A stretch of 64,000 nucleotides of DNA from Ectocarpus siliculosus (lineage: Eukaryota; Sar; Phaeophyceae; Ectocarpales; Ectocarpaceae): assembly GCA_000310025.1 (NCBI GenBank), contig FN649736.1:2136638-2200637 (forward strand). The letters are read 5' to 3'. This document shows positions 50,401 through 61,809 of the stretch, one piece after another. Numbering within the stretch: the stretch's first letter is position 1; each line of letters opens with the position of its first letter. Position numbers and translations under genes: made by a program. The notes under the pieces were generated by a model. The model was not told the DNA's origin. It did no database searches and was given only the letters and a program-made list of their open reading frames with translations.

Positions 50401-53400
50401 CTACATCGACAATCATGAGCTTCTCACCCTCATCAGTGGGGGCCATCACCGGCATTTCCGAGGGCGCCGGCGGGTCCACTGGAGCTGGTGTGGGAGGGTC
50501 TACCGGAGCTGGCGTGGGAGGGTCGACCGGAGCTGGCGTGGGAGGGTCGACCGGTGCAGGCGTCGCGGGTCTCTCCGTGGGCATAACAACGGGCATTTCT
50601 GTCGTGGCCGGGGTCGGTGGCGGCGCTGAGCCGTCTGGATAAAACAGTGGGAGGCAGGCGAGCGGGGTGTGTAAGACAGGATGCGTTGGCCGCTTCCGAT
50701 ATGAAGCGCCATTGTTCCTATTCCTGATGTAAGGGACGTGCCGGCAGAGCCAGCAACGGATGGCTGTTCAGTTCGGAACAGGCAGTGAGTGGTGTGTACA
50801 AAATGGACCCACAGCCGTTCGCAGCGGGTCACAGCAGGAAGAGTTCGTCGTCTCGGGGCGGGCACATGTGCTGAACGAAATTTTCACAGCAACAGCAGCA
50901 GCAACGATGCGAACACCAACCTGGAGGAGCGGCGGCCCCGCGAGGGAGGGGGCACCGGTACATCGCACCATACAAGGGGGAGGGCCCAAATGACTTGAGA
51001 CCCACGTGCGGATGGATGTTTGCGACTAGGCTGGCTATCTAGTCTAGTCAGACGGAAAAGCAAAAACAAGCAAGCCCCAAAAAATGAAAAAAAAGGCCTC
51101 CCTCACCGTCGACGTAGCAGGGCGCCGCGAGGGCTGTCGAGCAGAGCTCGCCGTACTCCTCGATTCGGACCGCGCAGCAGTTGTCCTCGCCCAGGCCGCC
51201 GCCGAACTCGGCGCAGCCGAAGCCGCCGCACGCCTCACACTCCGCATGACAGCACGAATCGCCGGACTGGATGCCCGGGAAGCCGTTGGAGCACACTTCG
51301 CGGTAGGGGGGGAACAGACACGTGTACGACCGACGGGGGGGGAGGGGCAAGACTGGGGGTTGAGCCAGAAAATCCCGCCGACAGCAGTTCAGAGACTTTC
51401 ATTCGTCGAGAACGGGGTGCATTGTCCACAAGCGAGGGCGCAGAAGGGCGTGTGTGGCCCAGTTATTGAGTGCCTCGTGGTACACTATGGTGATATGCGC
51501 ATCAACAAGGTACAAGCGTTTGGACAATGAAGTCACTATCTCGTCGGTCGACACGTACAAAAAGGTTTTCTACCGTGGTGTGTGAAGCTAGTTGCTTCCT
51601 CCCAAAAGGCTAGGCTAGGGTACCCTCCCTCCCAAAAGGCTAGGCTAGGTTACCCTCCCTCCCAAAAGGCTAGGCTAGGTTACCCTCCCTCCCAAAAGGC
51701 TAGGATAGGGTACCCTCCCTCCCAAAAGGCTAGGCTAGGGTACCGCCCCCACAGAGACAGGTTTACAACGACACCACTCACCGTCACCAGTGGGCTCAGA
51801 GACGGGCTCGGCAGTGGGGGCCATGACGGGCTCGGGAGTCGCAGCCATCGCCGGCATTTCGGTGGCGGGTGCTGCGGTCGGCTCGGGCGTTTCTAGCATG
51901 AGCAAGGACGAGGAAACAGGGAAGAACGTGGCATACGTATGATGTCAGGGACCGAAAGAAAAAGCCATCCGTGTGACCCCCGAGGTACAAATACGGTGAC
52001 GTCATGCGAGAACTTTCCGCGCCCTCATCTTGATTCTCCCGTCGGGAGCACCAAAACATTGACCGCCGCGAAAAGAGACGGGGGGGAAACAATATTCGAG
52101 AAAGCATTTGAAGATTTTTTCATTCGTGCTCCGCTAAGCAACAAGTCGCCAGACCTGGCTCTCGTCTCTGTACACGCCATAGCCCCAGCGGCAACCCACA
52201 ACACCGCCGAATGAAAGAGCCGGGAACGAGAAAACTGGGAGACGTCAGAAATAACATTCGGGCAACATGCAAGCACGATTGACTCACCGTCGTCGTCATC
52301 GTACCAGAACGAGAACGAGAACGAGAAAGACATGGAGGGCGAAGGGGTCTCGGTGGGCGAAAGTACGTCTGCGTGTTTGGGCGGAAACAAGCGGGGGCAG
52401 CGGGGAGAAGTTGCATGAGTATCAGCAGAGGGGCAGAGCAGAGGCGGAGGGCGAGGGACACCGGGGAAAAAAAGGGCGCGAGATGAGGCAACACAAGGCG
52501 TTCGTGAGAGAGGGCATTGTTGGACGAGTCGTTGTTCGTGTGGCGACCACGGTGGATTGCACGATTGGTTTACTTGTTGTTGGAGGTGACGGAAAAGAAG
52601 GTTCGACAACTCAAGCCGATGGTACCGCACGTTGGCGCTGAGCTAGCGGACGGGCTTCTTCTCTTCGTCTAATTTGGCGCTTGTTCTCCCAAATCAACAC
52701 CCTTCGGGGGAAAAAGCTGATGAAAAGAAACACAAAAGAATCACGGCAAGAGGAACACGTGGAGGATGAAGAGGGCTGCGTTGTCATGACGCACCGTCGA
52801 GGACACAGGGGGCTTCTTCCGACACGCTGCACGACACTCCGGCAGATTGAACGTCCAACTCGCAGCAGGACTCGGCGCCGTATTCGGGCAGGCCCACGGT
52901 GGAGCATCCCTCGCCGCCGCACTGCGTGCAGTTGATTGGGCAACAGACGGTGCCGTCGGAGGACTCGATTCCGGGGATGCCGGTGCTGCACACAATGACT
53001 GGATGGGGTCGTGGGTAGGGTAGGGTGGGGTGGGGTGGGGTCAGGGTTTGGGTTGGGGTGAGGGGTGTCGTGAGGACAAACTAAATAGGGGGCTCGATGC
53101 CAGAGAAAATGCTGCCGTCGTGTGTGATGGTTGTGGTGGAGAATGGCAGCATCCGGAAAGGGACGAGCAAAACCACCATGGCAAAAAAAAGTGAAGAAAC
53201 ATTTCGGATACGAAAGAAGAGTGGTGAGAGAGGAAAATGAAGGCGCAGCAGCGTGTACGCAGGGAAACGAAATGAACGGACATTGGCAAATGAATATCGT
53301 GAGACTTGCACCCAGTGATTGTGAAGCAAGAAGTGACCGCGAAGGACGCGTAACTTTCAGGGCATCTCCTAACCGCCGGCCAAGTATCCGACAAAGCCGA

Positions 53401-56400
53401 AAAGAGGAGATCGCTTCAAATGGAAGTGCGTTGTATCTGGTCGTCGTATCGTACAATAAGCGTACATCACTCGCCTGAGCAAACGCGACATCTACATCGA
53501 CAACCATGAGCTTCTCACCCTCATCAGTGGGGGCCATCACCGGCATTTCCGAGGGCGCCGGCGGGTCCACTGGAGCTGGCGTGGGAGAGTCTACCGGGGC
53601 TGGCGTGGGGTCGTCGACCGGAGCTGGCGTGGAGGGATCGACCGGCGCTGGCGTCGGCGGGTCTACCGGCGCAGGCGTCGGCGGGTCTACCGGAGCTGGT
53701 GTGGGAGGGTCTACCGGAGCTGGCGTGGGAGGGTCGACCGGAGCTGGCGTGGGAGGGTCGACCGGAGCTGGCGTGGGAGCGGCTACCGGAACTGGCGTCG
53801 TAGGCGTCGTGTACGGGGTCGGTGGCGGCGCTGACCCGTCTGAGGAAAGGCGGAGGAAGGCGGAGGCAGGCGAGAGGCGGGTTGGGCGGCGTAGGTGGGT
53901 ATGACAACATGCGTACTGCAGGAGATGCCTTTGTCTCCCGGTTCCCTAGATGTATTGTTGTGAAGTTCGGGGAAGGCCCGAGCCTTAGTTAGAAGAAAAC
54001 GACATTGTGATTTTTTCCTCGGGAAGAATTGTTTTTATCATTGATGCGGCATCGTTGGTCAGCAGTACATCCGTGACATGGTCAACATCTGCCGTGAAGT
54101 TATGAGCTTGTTGGGGGCGGGCGGATAGTAGCACGGTAGTAAAGGGGGAAGGGGTAAAGAGGAAGGGACAAGACTGGAATGAACAGGCCAAAAGCAGTGA
54201 GTATGGCAGAGATACCGATTGGTCGTCGACAGTACAGTAGAACGCTCTTCTGTATGGTTCACTTCACGGGTCGTCAATTTCCCACAAAAACCGGCGTAAA
54301 TGGTTCGGCATAAACAAGCGCGCCCCTTCGTTCACAAAAAAAAAACGCAAACAACTGTAAGAGCTCACCGGACGTGAGGGAGATGTCGGAGCACGCCCAG
54401 AACTCTTCCGGGTAGGCCCCTTCCTCGCCGCAGATGTAGCGGTTGAGCTCGATCCAGTCCGACTTGTTGGGGGCGCAGGTGCTAGGCCACGAGGGAGGGT
54501 CGAACTCGTCGTACCCGATGTGCTTGCACGAGTTTCCGGTGTCTTGAAACAACACATTGTGGACAATCGTGTTTCAGGGGGGGGCGAGCAAGCGTAAGGG
54601 CCGGGGTGGTCGTGGGTATTGGGTGAACGCCGAGTAGTACAACACATGCATGCGTCTTCCGAAGTAGGAGTTGCCAAGCGTTGCATGGGAAATGATAGAA
54701 GGTTAAAAGACGTTACGGAAAATCTTGGGGTTTCTTCGAGATTTGCTGAGGGGGTAAGAGCTGTGGGAGAAGCGGGCTAACGACTCTCCGGGTTTTCGGT
54801 TTCATACGCTCTCGGTTTCATACGCTCGTACGCATGGGGAAGCGATGACGAGAGAAAGCTTAAACGAAACAGCGAGGAGCGCGTTTCGGTAGAACTATGT
54901 TCTGCACCGGTTAGAAATCCCGGAAAAAGACTACGCACGCATCCATCGGCAAACGCGTACACTCAAAACTATTTCACTACTTAATCCAACTCGACGACAG
55001 CGACATGCGCGTTGCGCGCACCCTGTCAATAGTCGGCGCGACTGAATAACTGAACCTGAAAAAAAAAAGAAACACTGAAAGAAACTCGGCGGAAATGAGA
55101 GCAGTGGCACACTCAACAGTACACCATCTGCAAGACACAGCGGTCGCACTCGATGTCCGGGAGCACGTAGCGCATCTTGATGTTGTAGCCCTTGGGTGCC
55201 CCCTCGGGCGAGCCCTGTTCTGTCTCCCCCGCGCGGCACTCTGGGTCCACGTAGTAGCGGCCCGGGTAGTTGGGGTCGATCGGACTGGCGTCGCCGTCGT
55301 CTGCGGCGCGGGTTAGCGGGTACCGGTTGAAGCACTCCTGGGTGGGCACGCCGTCCGGGTCGTCCATCTCGTCCGCGTTGCACAAGAAGAACTCGCAGTG
55401 TCCCTACAGATCGCGGACGCGAGGCACGTTTAGTGGGGAGAAAAAGTAACGTTGGTGTTGGTGGGGGGGGGGGCGGACTGCGGCCGGCCACGAGTGAGTG
55501 CGCTCCGGAACGCCTACAACATTAAATAAAAATGATGCTGGATAATAGGAGTACTTCGAAGTAGAGTGTTGCGTTATCAAACATTATATTCATTCAGCGT
55601 TAATTTAACCGTTGTACAGACCACAACGGCTCTCGCTCGTTGCCGTTGAAGTCCTCTTGACCCAAACGCTTACCGTTGTTGTACAGACTACTGCTGCTTC
55701 AACTATCTACGACCCGGTGGAGGGGGCGAGGATGGGAATACTACTAATATGTTGGATTCACTGAAACTACCCCAACCAAAATACAAAAAAGTTCGGATGA
55801 CTGGATGCTTTATTGTTGAGCAGACGACGACACAAGACGATAAGACCAACTTGATACCGGGCAATGGCACTTTTGTAGAAATAATTGACCAACCAGTAGA
55901 CCAACAACTGTTTTTCATCAGAGTTCGAAACTTCGCACTAACACATGGTAGTTCGCATGCACATATCACCACCAAGTACCCGTAGTGGCGCCATCAATAT
56001 TTAGATCCCCTCTGTGCCTCGCGATAGGACAAGTGGGTGGTAGAGAAAACGGAAACTGCTGTGGACTACGACGAATAAATGTGGAGATATGCATACAGAT
56101 TTACAGATGCATATACCGGTACATAGTCCTTGAAATCCGCTCCAACGGTTATATCCTTTTCACGAACAGAAATCTGACTTAGACTAGAGAGATAGGGCGA
56201 TAGGCACCCGCTTTTTGAGTCCGTGATTCGATTTTCATGGTAGGAATTCACTGATACACCTGCATTGCCGACCGCCGAAGAAAGGGAACCCTACTCAGCG
56301 TGAAAACATCGCCGGTTGCCTCGCTGCGGGTTGAGACTTGATCCTCCTCTCACGTGCTCACATGCTCAGCAGCAAAGCTTGCATGGCATGTGTAGTCTAT

Positions 56401-57887
56401 CTAGTGAGAGGAGGTTCGTTGCGCTGAAACGCGCTATTGGGGGGCTGAATGAATATTCAATCAACCCCATGGCAACAAACGACTACGATTTCTTCGAGCT
56501 CTACATTATTAGACGTGGATCCCCGTAATGATGGATTCCAACGCTGGGGCAATGACGGCAGTGGACAAAAAAGCACTTCCAAAATCTCCGCGTTCGTCGG
56601 AAATGCAATGGAATGAAATGCCTGTCTACATGTCTACATGTGCTTCGTTCGAGTATTCACAACAAAGATAAAGTATCATAGTCTATGTGTGTATGTGTGT
56701 GTGGAGCAGCCGTAGTCCCGCCGATTTCAACCTTTCACAATGTACGCAAATGTAGGATCTCAGCTGCAACGTGTGACAAGGGGCTCACCCAGTGGTAGGC
56801 GTTCATGATTATGTCCATCTCAAGGACCTCTCCGCTCTTGAACGAACCGAGGACATCCCATCCGATGTTGGCGGTGCTGTAGACGTTGCTTCCTTCATCC
56901 GCGTTCTGCGCATACGACATAAAGTTTGGGATGTGAAACAAACCCAGCACTCATCATGCGTATATAAGTTCACACAACAATATCAATGCTCTCGTAGCAA
57001 CCACCTCTTGTGCTGAGAGGAACCGACGACAATTTCGGGCACCTGCTCCGGGTCGCCGCAGATGCCGTGGCGTTTCGCGATCTCGTCCGTCTCGAGGTAG
57101 TTACCGTTGTCGGCAAAATCGCCGAAGTATAGGGGGTACTCGTCCCCTCCCCCATACTCGTTCAGGACGGCAGGATCCGTCTTGGCTTTGGCTCGCTCCT
57201 TAACGTAGTCAGGCCCGCGTGCATTGTAGCAATGCGGGCAGTAGTCGATTCCCGGGAAGTCCCTATGTACGTACAGCAAGAGGGCGGGGGCCGGGTGCGT
57301 GAGGCCTCCCACGTGAGGTGCAGGCAGGCAACTGCTTGGATCTTGACGATCTTGCCTCGCACAAGCACTACGTTGTACTATGGTATACACAAGTCTGCAG
57401 GGGCGTTCGGAGTTGTTGTTTCGTTCACACATCCGAGCGTAAATGAACGCGACGAAGCGTGCGCATCTCGCATTGCTGGTGGTCGTGCCGTTAGAGCGTC
57501 ACATACGAGGAGTGGTGCTTAGAACAACGCCCTCAACTTTGGAGAAAAGCCAGCAGAACAGCCAAAGCTTCCAAACCAAAAAAACAGCAGTCTATCGTGC
57601 AAGCTTGTACAATATCTTGATGAAAAAACAACCACGGAAAACGGCCGTGGTGAGGTACAGAGTAGTAGTGAAGCAACGCCGCTCGCTCGCTGCTGTGTGC
57701 AGACAGAAAGACACGCACAAGCCACAGCGAGAGGGCTCCACACACGCACTTACCATTCTTTGAATACGGGGCCATAGCTGTACTGGCGGGAGATGGGATA
57801 CATCTGCATGATGTGACCGTGAGCATGATTTGCCAGTAGAGTTGCTGCGGCTACAGCCGCGGCAAAGGCAGAGGAGCGCTGAATCAT
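42383..57887 (-). CDS. Secreted LPMO-WSC-CBM1 mosaic protein, 25 exons
   Basis: Exons: 57754-57887, 57043-57262, 56789-56905, 55118-55403, 54369-54542, 53519-53839, 52795-52998, 52288-52368, 51782-51892, 51107-51295, 50428-50634, 49704-49907, 49203-49277, 48649-48807, 47975-48163, 47173-47502, 46668-46871, 46200-46397, 45566-45708, 45156-45302, 44494-44697, 43637-43745, 42935-43348, 42501-42712, 42383-42421. Every junction is GT..AG and every phase agrees; the sum is 4,671 bases, 1,556 residues plus TGA. Order: signal peptide, LPMO-type copper oxygenase (about residues 23-309), Pro-rich linkers alternating with five Cys modules, two WSC domains (about 1158-1350), a sixth Cys module, and CBM1 at the C-terminus. 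It should act outside the cell on wall polysaccharide, with CBM1 suggesting cellulose; the true substrate is unknown. Least certain: the last 39-base exon and the acceptor at 45708. There is no membrane anchor. Confidence 0.85.
43397..43421. repeat. Poly(G) run
   Basis: A G run of more than 20 bases in the short intron between exons 22 and 23 of the LPMO gene. Similar C or G runs occur at 16897-16912 and 61500-61513. Tracts of this kind carry the retroelement copies elsewhere in the window. Confidence 0.95.
43637..45708 (-). other. Two WSC domains (exons 19-23)
   Basis: WSC1 runs from YEHVGCFQD (exon 45566-45708) through LCYETC and the ECWCS motif (exon 45156-45302) to ETCGG (exon 44494-44697). 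WSC2 runs from YVGCYTD (same exon) through CREHC and ECWCG (exon 43637-43745) to ACGGYDAYSLFKY at the start of exon 42935-43348. Both keep the Cys pattern and the CWC core of WSC domains, which bind carbohydrate in wall sensors and in algal wall-active enzymes. Exon boundaries fall at the same place inside each WSC (after MTAE or after YYGTQ). Confidence 0.85.
44035..44495. repeat. Intronic repeats with (AC)n tracts
   Basis: Three diverged units of CACTAAGACTGACGT, then GGTCAGCCGGTTAGCGCGGTCGATG, each followed by an AC-rich tract. They fill the intron between exons 21 and 22 of the LPMO gene and run into the donor at 44493. That donor, GTGTGTGTG, is itself part of the AC tract. Confidence 0.85.
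48461..48612. repeat. Intronic minisatellite, unit about 31 bases (copy A)
   Basis: Five units of CTCCCAAAAGGCTAGGCTAG plus GGTACCCTCC, with single-base variants. The counterpart in copy B of the gene duplication is at 51594-51745. They lie in the introns between exons 14-15 and 9-10. Confidence 0.95.
51594..51745. repeat. Intronic minisatellite, unit about 31 bases (copy B)
   Basis: Same unit and copy number as the array at 48461-48612, with a slightly different pattern of variants. The two arrays have begun to diverge since the duplication. Confidence 0.95.
54369..57887 (-). other. LPMO catalytic domain (exons 1-5)
   Basis: The precursor starts MIQRSSAFAAAVAAATLLAN; removal of the signal peptide would expose HGHIMQMYPISRQY. 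His23 (HG start) is the expected first copper ligand, though cleavage two residues later would expose His25. Exons 3 and 4 join exactly within NAYHW-GHCEFFLC, whose His156 matches the second ligand of the family (compare the H-x-G-x-F-E-F motif of AA15/AA10-type enzymes, PF03067). The domain ends PEEFWACSDISL, the conserved [EQ]EF..C[AS]D[IV] strand, putting Phe300 at the axial position usually held by Tyr or Phe. CPHCYN, CGDPEQ and TGNSC supply further Cys. Family-level assignment is confident; assignment to a CAZy AA number is tentative, with AA15 or a sister family most likely. Confidence 0.85.
55420..56780. other. Intron 3 of the LPMO gene, no nested gene seen
   Basis: Both strands hold only short frames without domains. 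The intron is much longer than its neighbours (about 1.4 kb) and AT-richer in its middle (55500-56700). Confidence 0.5.
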
Positions 57888-57899
57888 GATGACGGGCGC

Positions 57900-60420
57900 A
57901 GTCCGGTCGTCGTAGGCCACCAGGCCCTCTTTGTCCGACGAAAATGCTGCCAGCAGCAGGGAGGGGAACGTTGCAGTGCGGTGTGAAGGGTGTGTCAAGG
58001 TTCAAGGAAGAGGGTTGGATATGCTTACGTGTGGCAGCAAGCAGTGAGATTCGGAGTGTTTTTTTTTTCAAAAATGGAACAGTTTTCAGCATATATCTAT
58101 TCGTTCGATGGATAGCTCTGCGAACTTTCCAACGGCCAACGCCTCCAAATGAGAAATGTTGCTCCGCCGTGTCTCTCAAACTTAGCGCACCTCGCTCGAA
58201 CAGACAGCAACGTTCGGTTGTTGTTATTGTTGTTGTTGTTGTTCTCACATTAGTCTAGCTCTATAGTCCACACAAGAATGGGGAGCCCGTGGTCGCAAAA
58301 CCCGGCACATACGACGCCGCGGGGATATAAAACAAGAATGGCGGAGTACAAACCACTCGGAAAAGAAACAAAATGATAAAAAGAAACGAACAGCTACCGA
58401 CTGACCGGTCGAGAAAAGGAGAGATCGGTGTTGTTGGCCGTTTGGTGGTATGGTGCTGTGGCATCTCCGTATCTATCTCCAGCACTCTCTGTGCAGTACG
58501 GCAGTTCAGTATAGTAAGATATCCTACAAGACTAGGGTATACGTTCTCCCCCGGCGCGATGAACCGACCCCCTCCTACGGCTGTAAGTCTGGCTTGTTCC
58601 GTGTGGTGAACGCGAACGGGCGCTCCACTTATTTATAGCGAGATGTTTCATTATTACCCAAAAGTCGAAAATTTAGCTTTTCCAATCTGTCCACAACCAA
58701 CGGTATCCTGGAGCCAAAATACATGTAGCGCCTTGTATTGTCATCACATATGCCACCAATAATTTTTTGGCCGAAGTGGTAGTCTGATGCGTGTAACTTC
58801 GCGTACTGTAGTGGACTACAGTACAGCAGTACACTCTACAGTCGTGCCCGTCTTAAACATGCACATAGCGGTTGGTGGTGGAACGAGATGGCTCTTCCTG
58901 CCGTCGAAAAAAAGATTCGTTCGACCATGTTCGACAGAACATCAAGCAAGCCCCCAAACAAACGTTGCTGCTGTTGTGCGTGTGCTGCTGTTTTCGCGGT
59001 TCCGTCAGACACCATGTGATTAATGACACATCCATGGAGTACGAAGCAAAGTAGTACTTGTTGTTGGGATGTTTGTCGGATGGAGAGGAGGACGGAAAAG
59101 GAAGTGTTGCAACTACTTGGTGGCTGCACCATAGTCTAATAGTACGTACGGCGCGTCCGCTGTTGTTTTCTCGCGGCATCATTTATCTTGACAGCTTGAG
59201 TGACGGCCCCACAACAGACAGTATGATTTGGTCTGTGATCCTAGCTGCTGTCCTTTGCGGCTTTGGCACCGAGCACCGACCCGCGACCACACGGCACCGC
59301 CTTGGCCGGAGCGCCGTATTTCGATGTATTCAAGACGGGGGGGGGGGGAGACGTGAAATGAGCCAAAGCTGGACTGCAGACACCAGCAGTCTTCACGAGC
59401 CAAAAAACTAGCCTACCCGAGCTCTACCCGAGGGAACAGCTCCTGAGCGTACTGTACTAACGAACCAACCAGCATGGAGTAAACGCGGCGCGTTGTGCTC
59501 CGATGGATGCGGGGCTACAGCAATCCTGTCCCCTTATTATTCTCACATATGTACGGCCATCACCTTCCTCAACTCCCTTTTCAAAATATTGGAACCACGC
59601 CGTTCATTTCTTCCTAATATATCCCAGTCTAAATCCTATATGTTACTGGGGTTGGGTGGTAAAGGCCCCTCGCAGACACAGCGCGGACAGCGACACACAC
59701 ACAGCGGACACACCACACGTGCTGCTGATGGAGGGTGGCAAACGAGATGACACCCTGTTTCCGATGACAGACCAGGGAATTTCTTCACAGCCAGCAGCAA
59801 CAGATGCTTGGACGAGAGTAGCACAGAACAGCATCATCGGAGGTGGGTGCTGCTACAAATGACCAATACAGCAGTCAGTTTTGGTCTACGAGGAAGGGCA
59901 GCCAGTCTCGTTTGTCCTTCGTGTGGTATGCTACAACAATGTTCTTGTTGTTCGACGCTGAGCGTGTTCTTGTGGTCCATCTTCTCTATTTCTCTCTCCC
60001 GTTCCCCAAGGCTCGCCCCGCAAGCTTTGCGGCTGTGGAGTTCTCTGTTCTGTTTGAAATCTTGGACCTACACATGTTTGACTGATGGTCCAAACTGCCT
60101 GCTGCGCGGTGTGATACTGACTGGTGTTTGCACACGAACCAGCACCGCAAAGGGAGTGCTGTACTCCCCCCGCTGCAGATAACGGTGTTGCGAGGTGCAC
60201 GAGGTGCACTGGAGACAGGGCGGTGGCGTAAATCTATGCGGCGACTGTACTCTGCACCGTCTAGGCCGCTAGGCCGATTGCCTACTTCGTCGCCTGGCTG
60301 AATCCCCCCGTTTTGCGGTACACCCCATCAAAGCCTGTAGATACCGAAAGACGGGCAGTAATTGGTAGTCATCGGTGACAACAAGTGCTTCACACACCCT
60401 GAATCAATTTTGGAAGCTTG
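57900..60420. other. No gene recognised between divergent genes
   Basis: This lies upstream of the LPMO gene (minus) and of the Tim17-like gene (plus). Open frames on both strands are short, without recognisable domains or a consistent exon series. A (GTTGTT)n patch at 58218-58243 and a G run at 59338-59348 are visible. It probably holds the 5' region of the LPMO gene, but no promoter element could be identified with confidence. Confidence 0.45.
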
Positions 60421-60435
60421 ATTACGCCGCAGATT

Positions 60436-61755
60436 ACTCCGCAGCAGCGCGCCGAGAATGGCGGGCGTTGGAAACCGCCTCGTCGAGCGCTCTCCGAAAA
60501 CATGTCGTTTGGTTCTACATCTTGTTCGTCATGGAGTACACAGCAGTAGTCGACCTTTGAGAATCGATCCATTGGGGGGGGGGTGATATCTAACGTCACC
60601 CCAAGGTATGGTTTCTGAAACTACGGTGACTCACAACTACGTATAGATACAGAGTTCTGCAGATTACGGCTGTACCGGTGACTCCTCACCCGGAGTTTGT
60701 CTTTGCCGGTGCGGTCTGCAGTCTAGCATGTGTAGACCAATTGCCATTTTGCAATATCTCCCCCGGTCACACATTGTAGGCCGGCGGAGCGGGACATCTA
60801 CGCATTTATTTTATACTTCCTTCTGAAGTACGCATTTATTTGCGTAGTCGCGAACTTGACGATCCAAGCAGCGGAGAGTAAATAGACAAACGGTTTCAAG
60901 ACTCTTCTTTTAGGCCCGTCGCCCGTCCCCCACATCCCTCCCCACACCCCACACCCCCGTATGTGGTTTCTGCTGTACGCAACACAGCCACGAGCGGCGC
61001 TGTCTTCGGAACCGTGTTAGCGACGTACCGCGGACATTCCGTGCCGTTCTACGCGGCGAGCATGGGCACAAACTACGCCCTGGCCTCTCTAGCGTTCTTC
61101 GGTGAGTCTTTCTTCTGTTGAGAAGGCAAGCCTTACCTCGCATTGTTTGGATACTGTACACAATACAATCGCTGAAAGACTACTGCTGAACATACCAGGC
61201 CGAGGTACTACCACAGCAGTCAGTCGAAGATATGTGTTGAACGATGTCTCCGCACTTGTCGTCACAACAAGTGTAGACGAAGCTGGTTGCACGCATCCAC
61301 CGCCAACCCTACCTCGTGTGTTGCTCATTTTGGACATGATGCGGGGTACACGGGTGCGCAAGCGCCGAGGCCGCGTATCTGGCAACGCGTGTATATGTAG
61401 TTACAAAACAGTCCTAGATTTTCTACGTGGTAGCACCCGTGTATTTTCCGCATATCGTATTTCCAAGCAGGCGAGGAAATCACAGTAACGCTATTTTGAC
61501 GGGGGGGGGGGGGACTCCGTGCCAGGTACCGAGGCGTTGATCCGAAAAGCTCGCGGGGACAAGCGAGACGCGCTGGGCTACGCCGGCGCCGGCCTGACGA
61601 CGGGCATGGCCATGACTTTGCCGATCGGTGAGATGTTGTGTAGTACGTCGAGGTTCATCATAACATGCATTTTATCGGCGCTGGAACCGTCTCGTCAAGA
61701 GAGGGAGGGAGGGAGGGAGACAGAGACAGACTGACAGACAGACAGACAGACAGAC

Positions 61756-61809
<54 letters not shown>

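Larger units (their letters stand above)
47390..53600. repeat. Tandem duplication of about 3.1 kb inside the LPMO gene
   Basis: Copy A (about 47390-50520) and copy B (about 50520-53600) are nearly identical through exons and introns. The offset is 3,132 bases at the 47.5-48.2 kb end, and 3,085-3,091 after a 48-base and a 6-base in-frame difference in exons 48649-48807 and 49203-49277. Identical stretches include the intron segment 47628-47861 against 50760-50993. Each copy adds a linker, Cys module, Ser/Phe linker, PEPVMAPT linker and second Cys module. Small differences (for example T or C at 47972/51104) show two real copies, not one read twice. Confidence 0.9.
46668..53839 (-). other. Alternating Pro-rich linkers and Cys-rich modules (exons 6-17)
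   Basis: Linker exons carry PTPAPVDP repeats (53519-53839, 50428-50634, 47173-47502), PEPVMAPT repeats (51782-51892, 48649-48807) or a Ser/Phe-rich stretch ending in DDDDG (52288-52368, 49203-49277). Each Cys module is one exon: 52795-52998, 51107-51295, 49704-49907, 47975-48163, 46668-46871. The modules share C-S-[TN]-G-x-[PR]-G-I, then CC, C-x2-CGG-x-GC, CC, C and a final PC. Nearly all these exons are phase 1 at both ends, so units can be added or lost without breaking the frame. The linkers are probably extended and O-glycosylated. I cannot name a Pfam family for the module. Confidence 0.8.

Noticed and set aside
53506-53904. Plus-strand frame of GAGVGGST-type repeats opposite the linker exon (also at 46184-46465, 47181-47510 and 50415-50642)
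   Set aside because: Mirror of the minus-strand PTPAPVDP and PEPVMAPT repeats. The minus strand has splice sites, matching phases and linked domains; the plus strand has none.
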